64,000 nt of DNA from Trichomonas vaginalis G3 (GCF_026262505.1 NC_067206.1:31759896-31823895); one strand, 5' to 3'; positions 29,882-39,595 are shown, numbered from the stretch's first letter. The notes: generated by a model not told the origin, from the sequence alone. Translations and numbers: made by a program.

Positions 29882-30439
29882 TTACAAACGTTTAACGTGA
29901 TATACGTTATGAATTCGTGAAATTTCAAATATTTTTGTAGCTTCTATTTCTTCAGTTAATATATCAAAAATTTTAACAATGCCGAAAGTTTCTTTATACT
30001 TCTTCTTGACATCAGATAAAAGGAAATCATCAGCTGTGGGATAGTTTTTATTAAGAAATGTCAACATGTCCATTTTATCTTCTGCTGGCTTTTCTGCTTC
30101 TTTCTTTAAGTCTGCGTAATCGTTTCTCATACGTTCTATTTCTTTGACGGAGTAGTTATATTTCCTCATTGCTGCTTTACATTTTGAGCATTGCGGATTC
30201 ATTTTTGCGTTATACATTGAAATTTGACCTGCTAGAACAACTAAAGCATCAATGGCTTTCTTTAAATCTGAAGCAGTTGGTTTTATCTGTTTGTTCCATA
30301 CTTTGCCTCTTCTGTCTTTATCTCTTATCTGCCACACACATTCAGCAGCTAATGAAACAAAGTTATCGTAAGTCTTAAACTCCTCAGATTTATATATGTC
30401 AGAAATGTTTTTATAAACCATGTCACAATCTTTGTTCAT
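29882..30439 (-). CDS. Module ORF with a CxxC pair, unrecognised
   Basis: About 185 residues, helical, with NPQCSKCKAAMRKYN in the middle (a CxxC pair that could be half a zinc site) and a Lys/Glu-rich second half. Its last few codons lie in the inverted repeat shared with 31127-31176. No family is recognised. It and the ORF just upstream may be parts of one broken gene. Confidence 0.45.
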   Translation of the reverse strand: MNKDCDMVYKNISDIYKSEEFKTYDNFVSLAAECVWQIRDKDRRGKVWNKQIKPTASDLKKAIDALVVLAGQISMYNAKMNPQCSKCKAAMRKYNYSVKEIERMRNDYADLKKEAEKPAEDKMDMLTFLNKNYPTADDFLLSDVKKKYKETFGIVKIFDILTEEIEATKIFEISRIHNVYHVKRL

Positions 30440-30542
30440 AACTTTATGGTTGCAATGAAAACCAAGGAATTCATAATTTACTTTACGTATGAACTTCTTT
30501 ATTTCTACTGAATCAGTAACTTTAACTTCAATTTCATCGAAT

Positions 30543-30848
30543 TCAGGAATAGTTAGTTTTTGTTGCTGAACTTCCGGGTAATTTAGGCAAATGGTCTATG
30601 ATATCTTGCATTTCATATAGCTCCTCTCCATTTGTTTCATCTTTCGCACTACAGTCTAAATTACTTGTTAAAAGTTCTTGCTTTATTCTTTGTATTTCTG
30701 TTTCAAAAGTATATGAAGAAGGAATGAAGTTTTTCATCTCTACCAACATTGACGTAGGATTCATGATTAATGAATTTGGTGCCGTAGTTGTGGACAGAGT
30801 CCCGCCGTTCGTGGCTTGAATTGTTGTTGTGCCGATTGTTGAAATCAT
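30543..30848 (-). CDS. Module ORF, Thr/Ser-rich, unrecognised
   Basis: About 101 residues from the ATG at 30846-30848 (MISTIGTTTIQATNGGTLST), with the leader TTTTTTTATCTTGTATGTAA shared with the KilA-N genes. No domain is recognised. Upstream ATGs in this frame are ignored because the leader marks this start. Confidence 0.45.
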   Translation of the reverse strand: MISTIGTTTIQATNGGTLSTTTAPNSLIMNPTSMLVEMKNFIPSSYTFETEIQRIKQELLTSNLDCSAKDETNGEELYEMQDIIDHLPKLPGSSATKTNYS

Positions 30849-30937
30849 ATCTTTACATACAAGATAAAAAAATAAAAATAAAATTAGCGTTATTTCTTCT
30901 GTCTTAAGGAAATTCATGAAAATTCATGAAAATTCAT

Positions 30938-30975
30938 GAGGGTAGAAATGAGGTTAGATCTACCCTTCTACCCTA
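30938..30975 (-). repeat. ~50-bp repeat, copy 3 (inverted, shorter)
   Basis: Reverse complement of copies 1 and 2, with one ACCTCATTTCTA-type unit fewer. Preceded by three tandem copies of AAATTCATG. Confidence 0.8.
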
Positions 30976-31176
30976 AAATATATTTTTATTGAATTCAGCA
31001 ACAAAATGAACGAGGTCAGGATGTATGTAAATACCTTTGAATTCATTTATAACGCCCTTAGTAAGCTCATAAAATGCTTGTTTTGAGGTGGAGCCAAAAG
31101 TGGCTTAACGAAAACATTAATATATAAAATTCATGAAAATTCATAACGTATATCACGTTAAACGTTTGTAAATCTT

Positions 31177-31238
31177 GAGGGTAGAAATGAGGGTAGAAAT
31201 GAGGTTAGAAATGAGGTTAGATCTACCCTTCTACCCTA
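31177..31238 (-). repeat. ~50-bp repeat, copy 4 (inverted, longer)
   Basis: Reverse complement of copy 2 with extra AAATGAGG units, so the internal ~12-bp unit varies in number among copies. Flanked by the mirror of the 29877-29915 sequence. Confidence 0.8.
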
Positions 31239-31504
31239 AACATTATTTTTTGGTGTAAATAAATGGTACCATTAATGATATCATGACTGTTCTCGTTCAT
31301 GTCTGATTTACATCTAATGAAAAAGTTTAGAAGAATTTTCTTATTCTTTCTGGCATATTTTTGTCTTTCCAGTACTCCCGCTCTAATGGACCCAGATGTG
31401 TTGGCTTCAACTCTCTCAAGTTCCGCCTCCTTCATAAGTTTTGACAAATCATTTCCGATGAAGTTCTGACAAATCATTCCCGATGAAACCATTAACGTAA
31501 ACAT
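31223..31504 (-). pseudogene. Module gene remnant, unrecognised
   Basis: About 90 codons with protein-like composition (KEAELERVEANTSGSIRAG, then RCKSDMNENSHDIINGT) running into the 37-bp array at one end and the ~50-bp repeat at the other. Probably a remnant; no family is recognised. Confidence 0.3.
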
Positions 31505-31804
31505 TTACGATGAAGTCTTGACAAACCATTAACGTAAACATTTACGATGAAACCATGACAAAACATTAACGTAAACATTTACGATGAAACCATGACAAAA
31601 CATTAACGTAAACATTTACGATGAAGTCTTGACAAACCATTAACGTAAACATTTACGATGAAACCATGACAAAACATTAACGTAAACATTTACGATGAAG
31701 TCTTGACAAACCATTAACGTAAACATTTACGATGAAACCATGACAAAACATTAACGTAAACATTTACGATGAAGTCTTGACAAAACATTAACGTAAACAT
31801 TTAT
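31491..31804 (+). repeat. 37-bp tandem array, nine cores
   Basis: The core ATTAACGTAAACATTTA starts at 31491, 31528, 31565, 31602, 31639, 31676, 31713, 31750 and 31787, exactly 37 bases apart. Two linker versions alternate irregularly (CGATGAAACCATGACAAAAC and CGATGAAGTCTTGACAAAC). Each full unit holds a small palindrome, CGTAAA-CA-TTTACG. Isolated copies of the core occur at both ends of the module, near 27,920-27,955 and 32,850-32,920. Regular spacing and a palindrome per unit recall replication iterons or protein-binding arrays. Confidence 0.9.
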
Positions 31805-31935
31805 TTCCAGGACTGTTGTCTAAATGTCATGTTGTCTCATTTTTTCAGAGAAGTTAATTAACCTGGTGACCTGGTGACCTGGTGACACCTTCAGTTCTTC
31901 AAAAATAATTAATTATTGAATAACCTGAAACCATA
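31804..31935 (-). repeat. Inner inverted repeat of nested module, right copy
   Basis: Contains TTTCAGAGAAGTTAATTAAC followed by three tandem CTGGTGAC units; reverse-complement match to 28030-28137 and close to 32718-32911. Confidence 0.7.
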
Positions 31936-31984
31936 AACGATAAAATATATTTTTGGTCGTTTATGACAAAAATAAATGGTTCAT

Positions 31985-32647
31985 TTACTCACAATATTTT
32001 TTTACAAAACGACCCCAAACTTTTAACTTCTTTTCTGCAGTTTCTAATGCTATCTTAGCGAGTTCATATTCTCTAAATTCTCTCTTTAAATCTTCTTGTT
32101 CCCATTGGTCTAGTTCGTATGGAGAATCTCTATAACCATAATATATCTCACGTTCATGTTCTAATTGTTTTTTGCACATTTTTCTAACTTCTTCTTCAAA
32201 CAAATGTTTTGCATTCTCTACTGTATCTTCGAGTTCTTCTTCATCTAATTTCTCATGAACTTTCTTGTCTATGGAGTCCATAATTTTTCCAACTGCTATG
32301 CAATATTTTGGAGAAGCCCACATTGCTATATAGTTTATAAGTCTTGGGTCTACATACGTTCCTCTAACCTGTTTGATTTCATCAGGAATTCCTGCATGAA
32401 TTTTGTATAAAAAGCAACCGTCTGAATTCCGGCGGTTGCTATATTCTTCACAAAATGCCTTATAATACTCTTCCCAGGACTTATTTTCCAACAACTTTCT
32501 AAAGTCTTTCCTAAACTGCTGACACATATTTGTTGCATTAATGTAACCATCCTTGTCTCTACGTAGGACTTCAATACCGTTATAAGTGCCTTTTGTGAAT
32601 GTTTCGCCATTAGATTTGTTCGTAAATGATTTTGCTTCGACTGACAT
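31985..32647 (-). CDS. KilA-N domain protein with coiled-coil tail
   Basis: 220 residues from the ATG at 32645-32647 (MSVEAKSFTNKSNGETF). The KilA-N domain covers about residues 20-125: GIEVLRRDKDGYINATNMC near the start and GTYVDPRLINYIAMWASPKY near the end, both classic signatures. A Glu/Arg-rich coiled coil follows. This is the best preserved gene of the module and looks whole. KilA-N domains bind DNA; their role in eukaryotic viruses is often regulatory. The leader TTTTTATTTTGTATGTAAGA is shared with other module genes. A ~60-bp piece is duplicated at the far end of the module. Confidence 0.8.
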   Translation of the reverse strand: MSVEAKSFTNKSNGETFTKGTYNGIEVLRRDKDGYINATNMCQQFRKDFRKLLENKSWEEYYKAFCEEYSNRRNSDGCFLYKIHAGIPDEIKQVRGTYVDPRLINYIAMWASPKYCIAVGKIMDSIDKKVHEKLDEEELEDTVENAKHLFEEEVRKMCKKQLEHEREIYYGYRDSPYELDQWEQEDLKREFREYELAKIALETAEKKLKVWGRFVKKYCE

Positions 32648-32717
32648 TTCTGTTCTTACATACAAAATAAAAAATGAAACCGATTTTAAAACTAACGTTA
32701 TTTTTGGATTGCATCAA

Positions 32718-32911
32718 ATTTCCAGGACTGTTGTCAAAATGTCATGTTGTCTCATTTTTTCAGAGAAGTTAATTAATCGAGTGACACATGGTGACCTGGT
32801 GACACCTTCAGTTATTCAAAAATAATTAATTATTGAATAACCTGAAACCATTAACGTAAACATTAACGTAAACATGAGACTTTGTCTCCGGACTCTTTGA
32901 GTCACTTAACG
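32718..32911 (-). repeat. Outer inverted repeat of nested module, right copy
   Basis: Reverse complement of 27742-27911, ending GAGTCACTTAACG. Includes two extra TTAACGTAAACA units near 32850-32873 related to the 37-bp array. Confidence 0.75.
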
Positions 32912-33067
32912 TAAACATTTATTTCTGCAGTTCATCCATTACTTCATTACCTAATTAATTACAGACATAAAATATATTTAGTTCATTCGGTAAGCCTAAA
33001 CCCTTTGGGTCATGTCTCAAGCACATTCAATGAACTCGGTAAGCCTGCAAAGTAGGCTCAAGTGTGT

Positions 33068-34168
33068 TCAATAAACACGGTACCATGCGAATACAGTCAC
33101 AAATGGTGGCATGTAATCTTTACCCGAGCCTGTTGGATTTGTTGTGAAAGTGTGTGAATGATTACCTGTGGTTCCACAGAAAATACCTGTGCTTGAATCT
33201 ACTGGGTCAGTTGTGATATCATATCTATTCATTCCCCATCTATCCGAACCCGCTGCAAGATTTATATAACCTCTTTTTGTTATTGAATGTGAATGATTAC
33301 CTGTTGTGTTTGTAGTTCCTGTATGAGTGTGCGGTGGAAGGTTTGCTTCTTTAATTTTCTTCGAACCTCCTGTTTGCTTTGAATATCTAGCACAGTATAA
33401 GAATTTATCTACAATCTGCTTCCATGAACCAAAACCTAAAACTGTTGATGGATTTGTTGAGTTCATTGATGTATAAATAGAACCAACAGGATATAATGTT
33501 TGAAGTATTTCAGTCTTTAATGTTTGAAGCTCTGTTTTGTCAGCTTTCTTCTCTAACTCATCGTTAACATAAGTTTTATCTGCTTTCTTCTCTAACTCAT
33601 CGTTAACATAAGTTTTATCTGCTTTAAGATCTAAACATCCTGAAACCCATTCTGTATCAGCTTTAACTTTAAAAGTCTCAAATGTCCATTCATGATACCA
33701 TTCAACCTTTTCTTTAATTTCATTATCTTTTTCATCAACATAAACCAAATTTGCCTTCTTATTTAACTCACTATCCACATATTCCTTATCCACCTTCTTC
33801 ATTATGTCATTTAGGAAACCTTCTATGAATTCCTCATTTAAATTAAATCTTCCAATCTTCAAAACTTTAGGAAATGCATTTAATGCGTAATATCTTTGTT
33901 CTTCTGGTGGAATTGATGTTATATCATCCGTTATACCTTTAATTTTAGAATTCATAAATAAAATTTCTTTTATATTTGATATCACTGCACCACCTTTGCA
34001 AACGAATTCGAAATGTTCATTTTTCAATACTATCTCCAAATCTCCATATTTCAACCTTTGCGTTTGTTCTGCCGTCTTTGAATTATATGCATATATGGCG
34101 TATGTAATGGTCTGAAGGACCTGGGTGTTTTGCGCCTTAAGTTGCTGTGGTTGCTGTTGTTTAATCAT
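33068..34168 (-). CDS. Phage-tail-collar-like fibre protein of the Polinton
   Basis: 366 residues, looks whole. The N-terminal ~125 residues are unrecognised and may attach to the virion. The middle carries a repeated segment (KADKTYVNDELEKKADKT twice), as in trimeric coiled-coil fibres. The C-terminal ~140 residues match the tail-collar/gp10-gp12 type of phage receptor-binding tips: LYPVGSIYTSMNSTNP, LGFGSWKQI, GGSKKIKEANLPPHTHT, GNHSHT and a final MPPFVTVFAWYRV. The PPHTHT and GNHSHT motifs are the metal-binding His pairs of that fold. It is a likely spike. It lies next to the module and faces the same way as the other virion genes. Confidence 0.8.
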   Translation of the reverse strand: MIKQQQPQQLKAQNTQVLQTITYAIYAYNSKTAEQTQRLKYGDLEIVLKNEHFEFVCKGGAVISNIKEILFMNSKIKGITDDITSIPPEEQRYYALNAFPKVLKIGRFNLNEEFIEGFLNDIMKKVDKEYVDSELNKKANLVYVDEKDNEIKEKVEWYHEWTFETFKVKADTEWVSGCLDLKADKTYVNDELEKKADKTYVNDELEKKADKTELQTLKTEILQTLYPVGSIYTSMNSTNPSTVLGFGSWKQIVDKFLYCARYSKQTGGSKKIKEANLPPHTHTGTTNTTGNHSHSITKRGYINLAAGSDRWGMNRYDITTDPVDSSTGIFCGTTGNHSHTFTTNPTGSGKDYMPPFVTVFAWYRVY

Positions 34169-34212
34169 TTATTATGATTTAAAAATAAATATTTAATCCG
34201 TTATCTCATCAG

Positions 34213-34902
34213 CTATTTTTCTATTTGAAATTGCCATAATATTTCATTCATGAATTCTAAATCACAATCAAATAGGTCAGTTATTCTAAATTTAATATTT
34301 GATAAATCTTTTGAATGAAGAATAAATGAATTCCCGGATAATTGAAACGGATATGATAAAGAAAATGTGTTTAAGTTGATGGATAAAATGTTTTGTATTG
34401 ATGGGTAAGAGTTATGGTCTAATGTTTGATGTGAAAATCTCATTGGGGTATTAACTTTATCACATTTGATTAAAATGAAATTGGAACCAGTGTCAGAATA
34501 CAAAACATCCCCAACATCTTTTTCAAAATTTAATATCCCCAACAATGAACGAAGATGAGGAGTACAAAATTTAATTTTCAGCGGAAATTTAATAAGGTTA
34601 TTTATTTCATCAAGTTCAAAAAGTTTATCAGGTTTTGATTTAAAATTTTCTTCATACCATACGATAAATGATTCATTTAAATAACTTAAAATCATGTTAA
34701 TATCCCATTTCGTTATCACATTATTTATATACATATCATACGTTTTTTCATGGTCATCTTTAATAAATGATATATAATCTGAAGGGTCTAAAAGAATGGG
34801 ATTAAATTTACCACTCACAGAAACGAGAGTAACATTATAAATTCCGCTAACTGTTAAATTTAATTCACAGCTATTATTCGAAATAATATTGATAATTGAC
34901 AT
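34213..34902 (-). CDS. Polinton virion-region protein, possible minor capsid
   Basis: 229 residues, beta-rich by eye (SIINIISNNSCELNLTVSG at the start), no named motif, looks whole. Its size and its place among virion genes would fit a single-jelly-roll penton, but I cannot show the fold. Leader ATTTTTAATCGTAATAAAA. Confidence 0.4.
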   Translation of the reverse strand: MSIINIISNNSCELNLTVSGIYNVTLVSVSGKFNPILLDPSDYISFIKDDHEKTYDMYINNVITKWDINMILSYLNESFIVWYEENFKSKPDKLFELDEINNLIKFPLKIKFCTPHLRSLLGILNFEKDVGDVLYSDTGSNFILIKCDKVNTPMRFSHQTLDHNSYPSIQNILSINLNTFSLSYPFQLSGNSFILHSKDLSNIKFRITDLFDCDLEFMNEILWQFQIEK

Positions 34903-34921
34903 TTTTATTACGATTAAAAAT

Positions 34922-35401
34922 ATGGTAAAGCGTTATTTTCCAGTGATAAATAAAACTAGAATAAGATTACCTCAAGAATTCATAAATTCAACGAATAAGA
35001 AATTCATTCATGTTATAAATTTTAGTGTTTTCAGAAAATATGAGTCAATGTCATATTCATCAACAGGTTATATTTCACTTCATTCAAATTTAGTTCAATC
35101 AAACCCATATAATGACCATTTCATAAGATTTTCAGATGGTATTAAAAATGTAATTGATAGATTAAAATATGAACAGATTGACAATATCGAATTTTTGGAA
35201 TTTTGGTTTAAATATCCCGATGGAAAAAAGATTGAAGTTAAAGATAAAGCTGATACTATAACAAAAACAATTACAATGACCGATCCGGATAGTGGTGAAC
35301 AAAAAGAAATAAAACAAACGATAGAAACTGGTGAAAGGTCAATTATTATTGATTATGATTCAAAGGATTATTATTCGATAATGTTAATGCTTGAATATTA
35401 A
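34922..35401 (+). CDS. Polinton ORF, beta-rich, unrecognised
   Basis: 159 residues from the ATG at 34922 (MVKRYFPVINKTRIRLP). The two ORFs face away from each other and share a short promoter region at about 34,889-34,921; at the other end this ORF overlaps the convergent ORF by four bases. Beta-rich with an acidic loop region (TMTDPDSGEQKEIKQT). No family is recognised; possibly another capsid or fibre component. Confidence 0.45.
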   Translation: MVKRYFPVINKTRIRLPQEFINSTNKKFIHVINFSVFRKYESMSYSSTGYISLHSNLVQSNPYNDHFIRFSDGIKNVIDRLKYEQIDNIEFLEFWFKYPDGKKIEVKDKADTITKTITMTDPDSGEQKEIKQTIETGERSIIIDYDSKDYYSIMLMLEY

Positions 35402-36066
35402 ATAGCCTTAACAAAGAATTTTTCAAGTGATATTTTATATTCATCAACTATTTTATTATAAATATCATTATATGTTAAATGAAGTTCAGTTGTTGTTCCG
35501 TTCTTTGATATCTTAATTGTGCTAATATCCTTTATAGGATTTATTTTTGCAACTGTTCCGCAGCATGAAACCTCATCATCTATGAAAAATTGAATCTTAA
35601 CGTCTGAATCTTGAACATCACAAAGAATGGCGATAATGTGAATTAATGATTCATAAGGTAAAATAATTAAACCGGATTGGTCAATTAAATTTATTATTGA
35701 ATCATAATTATTAATTATTATATCACGGTAAATTTTCATTAATTCTGAATTAATGTCTATTTTATATGGGTTCTCGATGTTTGATGAAAGAGGTGGGGGG
35801 TATGTTGGATAAGTGGGAATTTCAACAGGTTCTTTACCAGGTTCAGATAAAATGATTGGGTCTCCATCTTCTTTATTTTGCTCCTCCTCATTCTTCGGTA
35901 AGTCACGAGTTAATAAATTTGGTTGAGTTGCTGACCTTGTTAATTCAGGGCTAACATTAACTTTAACATTTTGAATAATTCGTGATTTATCATCATTTAC
36001 GTTATAACCAACCGTAATCTCTGCTTTTGCGTTAGTGTTCTTTTGACTAGTGAAACGTCTTCTCAT
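35398..36066 (-). CDS. Polinton virion-region protein, unrecognised
   Basis: 222 residues: a Lys/Asn-rich N-terminus (MRRRFTSQKNTNAKAE), a proline-rich linker (EIPTYPTYPPPLSS), then a ~120-residue folded part. The leader TTTTTTTATTCGATTATAA is of the element type. It looks whole. No function can be assigned. Confidence 0.5.
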   Translation of the reverse strand: MRRRFTSQKNTNAKAEITVGYNVNDDKSRIIQNVKVNVSPELTRSATQPNLLTRDLPKNEEEQNKEDGDPIILSEPGKEPVEIPTYPTYPPPLSSNIENPYKIDINSELMKIYRDIIINNYDSIINLIDQSGLIILPYESLIHIIAILCDVQDSDVKIQFFIDDEVSCCGTVAKINPIKDISTIKISKNGTTTELHLTYNDIYNKIVDEYKISLEKFFVKAI

Positions 36067-36124
36067 TTATAATCGAATAAAAAAATATATTTAAACTTTT
36101 ATTTTGCTGGAACTTTTGAATCTA

Positions 36125-36997
36125 TTATCCCTGTATTTGTTCATGAAGTTGATTTTTAGCATTTTCATCGAAATTAATAGACCGAATATATTCATTAATT
36201 GCATTCTTATAATCATCTGATTTCTCAAATTTTCTTTTATCTGATTCCTTAACTAAATCATAAGTTAAACCTCGTTGCTGATATAATGGTTTCTTAATTA
36301 AATCTTTGAATGCTTGAGATAAAGCACCTGATGCAATTCTTGCTACTATAATTGGTTGGAATTGATGTTTAAGTTCATCTTTAACATTTGCGAAAACTGG
36401 ATCGAATAAAGCAACTTTAAAGAATTTCTTAGCTGAAATTTCAGGTCTAATATTTGCATATTGACCATCAAACTGGTTAGAATATCGTGGTAATCCATCC
36501 GGTCCCTCTTCAATAGCATTTAATTCTTCATTGAAATAAGAATATGGATTATAACGGTATGCATTAATTGGACCATTTTCACCTTCTCCAATGTGTTGTT
36601 TAACAGCTTTTCCATTTTCATCAAATTGCATAGGATAACGTTCATTATATGCTTTACGTTTAGGATAATCAGACATAGTTAATTTGTAACCATTTATGAC
36701 TTTAATATTACCTTGACCATCAGTAACGAAAACTTCATTTATACCATCAGGTTTTCCATTTGGACCCGTAATGTCTGCTTCGTGTGCTTTCCAATTTGGA
36801 CCATGACGTTTGGCATATGCTTGAGCTTCTGGTAATGTTAAAACGTTTCTCATTTGTTTAACATCTTTTTGAAGACCAGCAACAACATGAACTAATTCTT
36901 TCATTCCATCAGGAACTTTCATAGTTCTATTATATGTACCCTTTTTGTTTGTCCCTTGTTTTAATGGAACCTGTAGAAGATTTACCATTTCTGTCAT
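36125..36997 (-). CDS. Conserved-looking Polinton protein with an Asp/Asn/Gly loop
   Basis: 290 residues, looks whole. The middle has [19 protein letters not shown] then [16 protein letters not shown], a calcium-loop-like Asp/Asn/Gly motif that I associate with proteins of Polintons and Polinton-like viruses in protists, though I cannot name the family. The C-terminal half is helical. Position next to the packaging ATPase suggests a virion or packaging role. Confidence 0.5.
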   Translation of the reverse strand: MTEMVNLLQVPLKQGTNKKGTYNRTMKVPDGMKELVHVVAGLQKDVKQMRNVLTLPEAQAYAKRHGPNWKAHEADITGPNGKPDGINEVFVTDGQGNIKVINGYKLTMSDYPKRKAYNERYPMQFDENGKAVKQHIGEGENGPINAYRYNPYSYFNEELNAIEEGPDGLPRYSNQFDGQYANIRPEISAKKFFKVALFDPVFANVKDELKHQFQPIIVARIASGALSQAFKDLIKKPLYQQRGLTYDLVKESDKRKFEKSDDYKNAINEYIRSINFDENAKNQLHEQIQG

Positions 36998-37036
36998 GTT
37001 TAATTATAAATAAAAAATAAAAATTAATCATAAAAA

Positions 37037-37862
37037 GTTAATCAAATTTAACACTTCCTTTATTTAAATCAACTATTATTTTTCCATGTTCACCTAATTG
37101 CTGATATTGTGTGTAAAGTTCATTAATGCTCATTGGTAAATTCACTTGATAAAGCATAACGTTCAACTGTTGACGACTAAACCCTGAAAATGAAAAGTGT
37201 TGATAGATTTGATTTAATGTTTGTGCTTAATGCTTTGAAGTATTGAACAGCCATAAAGAATGAACACTGAATGTGTCGACATTGAGTTAATAACTGATTA
37301 AAATATGATTTCTCATTTGTTATTAGTTTTGATTTCACTGCATCATCTAGAAAAATGAGTGAATGCAAAAATTCTCTATCAAAATTTGAAATAGAAAGTG
37401 TTTCAAATAATTCATCCCGTTGTTTATCAATAATTTTATCCTCTAATCCTTGCTTCTTGATTGTATTATATAATTCTTTATACATTAAAAAGTTTTTTAA
37501 ATAATCTTCTGCTTCTTCTTGTGATAAATAAATAATTGGAATTTTGATTAAATGCTTTAAAGATTCAAATGTATCATCTGAAGGTGAACCTGAACGGTTG
37601 ATATAAATTAACACATGTGAATGGGGGAGGTGTTAGCAATAATGATAATTTGTTTTAATATCGTTAATGTTTTACCTTTATTTTGTTTACCAATTGCTGC
37701 AGTGATTGAATTTAAGTAACATTCAGAATATGGAATTTTCATTAATTTTTCCTTAGATAGAGCATTTCTATTATCACTCAATGCTTCATTAATCATATCA
37801 TCTATGTATGTATTATATACTCCGGCTAATTCTTCATAAGGGGTGGATGAATTTAAATCCAT
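37037..37862 (-). pseudogene. A32/FtsK-HerA-like packaging ATPase of the Polinton (broken)
   Basis: Walker A is seen as AAIGKQNKGKTLT and Walker B as LHSLIFLDDA, followed by QCRHIQCSFFMAVQ, the arrangement of the ATPases that pump Polinton, virophage and adenovirus-like genomes into capsids. The region is not in one continuous frame and has about one or two breaks. It begins just upstream, in transcription order, of the conserved protein at 36125-36997. Confidence 0.75.
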
Positions 37863-37886
37863 TTAATCAAAAATAAATTTATAATT

Positions 37887-39526
37887 TTAAACATTTCTAT
37901 TCATCAATATTTCATCATATGAACTTCTATACTGTGGTGGTGTACCTGTTGGATGATATTTCAAACCTTCATCCGGTGTCCATGTCCAATATGTTGTCCT
38001 AGTAAACCAAACCTGAGGAGGATTTGTCACCTTTGAACAGTAAGTGTCATTTACACCCTGAATGATTGGATAAGCTTTCACTTGTACTGTAACTTGTGAA
38101 TTGAAAGTTTCTAATCCATCAAAGAATATACCCGCTCCATCACGTTGAACTGGAATAGTGCATAAGAATGAGGTTTGGTCTTTCCATGTTCTAGCTAATG
38201 GCGTGCCATCATCTGCATTCAGTGGTCTAGTTAATGAGTCCTCGTATTCTTCTGTGCATTCATTCACTCCATCTAAATCAGAAGCTTGAAGCATACGTGT
38301 AAAGAATATGTCACCCACTGTGGTCATCGCTTGATCGGGGAAGTTTCTGGAATCTATAGTGACCTGAAGACCTCGAAGCATTGGATTTTCTAAAACTGTT
38401 CTTTGCATTGCATTCTTCGGAAATGCTAACACAACATCTGTAACATTATGAAGAGCGTATGAGAAATCTGAGCTAATACCTTCAGGAGTGATGCAACCTC
38501 CATTTAGTGAACGAACGTCAATATGTTGAGCTGGAATCATGAATGGATCTTCCTTACTGAATAAACGTGGTATTGCTTTAACTGATTCTTCAATTAAACC
38601 GTATCCTGGTGTAATGCATTTATCCTCTAAAACTTCCATCTTTGTGCATGAAATAATAACGTCATCAACTGTTGCGTCAGCAGATGTAGCGGCTAAGCTT
38701 GTAATTAATTTGGCAGGAAGTCTGATTTGTTGGAATTTGCGATCATATTTATAAACATGATTCATAATCTTTTCATAATTTTCATCAGTTATCTTTTCAT
38801 AAACGTAATTTTGTAAATCAGCAACTCTTAACGGGTCAACCTGACAAAATACTAAAGTATCCCTGAAAACATAATATTTAAGAATGATATCACCAAATGA
38901 TTTAGGATAATCATCGAACGCCTGAAATGCTAACAAATCATTTACCGGAATAATCATATCAAAAGTGACATCAACTTCTTCATTTGCTCTTTGAAAACTT
39001 CTGAAGGGTCAATATATTTACCACATACTGAGTTATCATATTTTTGAACATTATTATATAACGAATGAACAAACTTTTTAACTTTCCTTTCTGATTTTGG
39101 TTTATATGTTGCAAATGCGAAAGATTCACGGGCGCAATCCATCTGAAGATAACCAGCATCACCTCTTTCGGTTTCTACTTCTAATTGTTTAAAGCTTTGA
39201 TTTGATGATTTGTAACCAACGAATAAACGCATGCATTTAAAAGCGGCATCACATGTGAAAGCTTTATTTGAAACTAGAGTTGCTTTAACTTTGCGTTTAA
39301 TATATGTGTCACCTAATTGGTTCACATCATGAGCCGGATTTGTAATTCTTAAATGAGTTTGTTTATCATCAAAATATGGAGCATCAGAGTCATAGCATGA
39401 ACTTTCAAGTTCTCTATAATATCTTCTACCGTCATTCTTTGCGAATATTTCATTTATCTTTTCGAATGAATGAAACACATTTCCATTAATCGGTTTAGTG
39501 TTTGGCACCAAATAGTTAGTCGTCAT
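37887..39526 (-). pseudogene. Major capsid protein region, double jelly-roll (probably broken)
   Basis: About 1.6 kb of capsid-like coding sequence, starting MTTNYLVPNTKPINGNVFHS and ending YDEILMNRNV. Size (about 545 codons), beta-rich composition, and position beside the ATPase and small amphipathic proteins fit the Polinton double-jelly-roll capsid. The region is not one continuous frame; either it is broken or the two parts are separate genes. Element leader TTTTTTATTTATTAATAA precedes it. Confidence 0.6.
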
Positions 39527-39595
39527 TTATTAATAAATAAAAAATCAAAATTAAAAGATGAAAATGAATTTTTAATTTTAATGAAATAATCAACT

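Larger units (their letters stand above)
27742..32911. mobile_element. Nested KilA-N module bounded by inverted repeats, about 5.2 kb
   Basis: A discrete block inside the Polinton, bounded by inverted repeats (27742-27911 against 32718-32911) and holding a second, inner pair (28030-28137 against 31804-31935). All recognisable ORFs read leftward: three KilA-N proteins, a helicase C-terminal-like region and small unknowns, plus a 37-bp tandem array and a repeated ~50-bp hairpin-forming sequence. KilA-N, T5orf172-like and D5-like proteins are typical of large eukaryotic DNA viruses and their satellites. It is partly broken. No target-site duplication was found. It could be a satellite element inserted in the Polinton or a fast-evolving accessory cassette of it. 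Confidence 0.6.

Noticed and set aside
31491-31804. CRISPR-like array
   Set aside because: The units are 37-bp tandem repeats without unique spacers, in a eukaryotic element.
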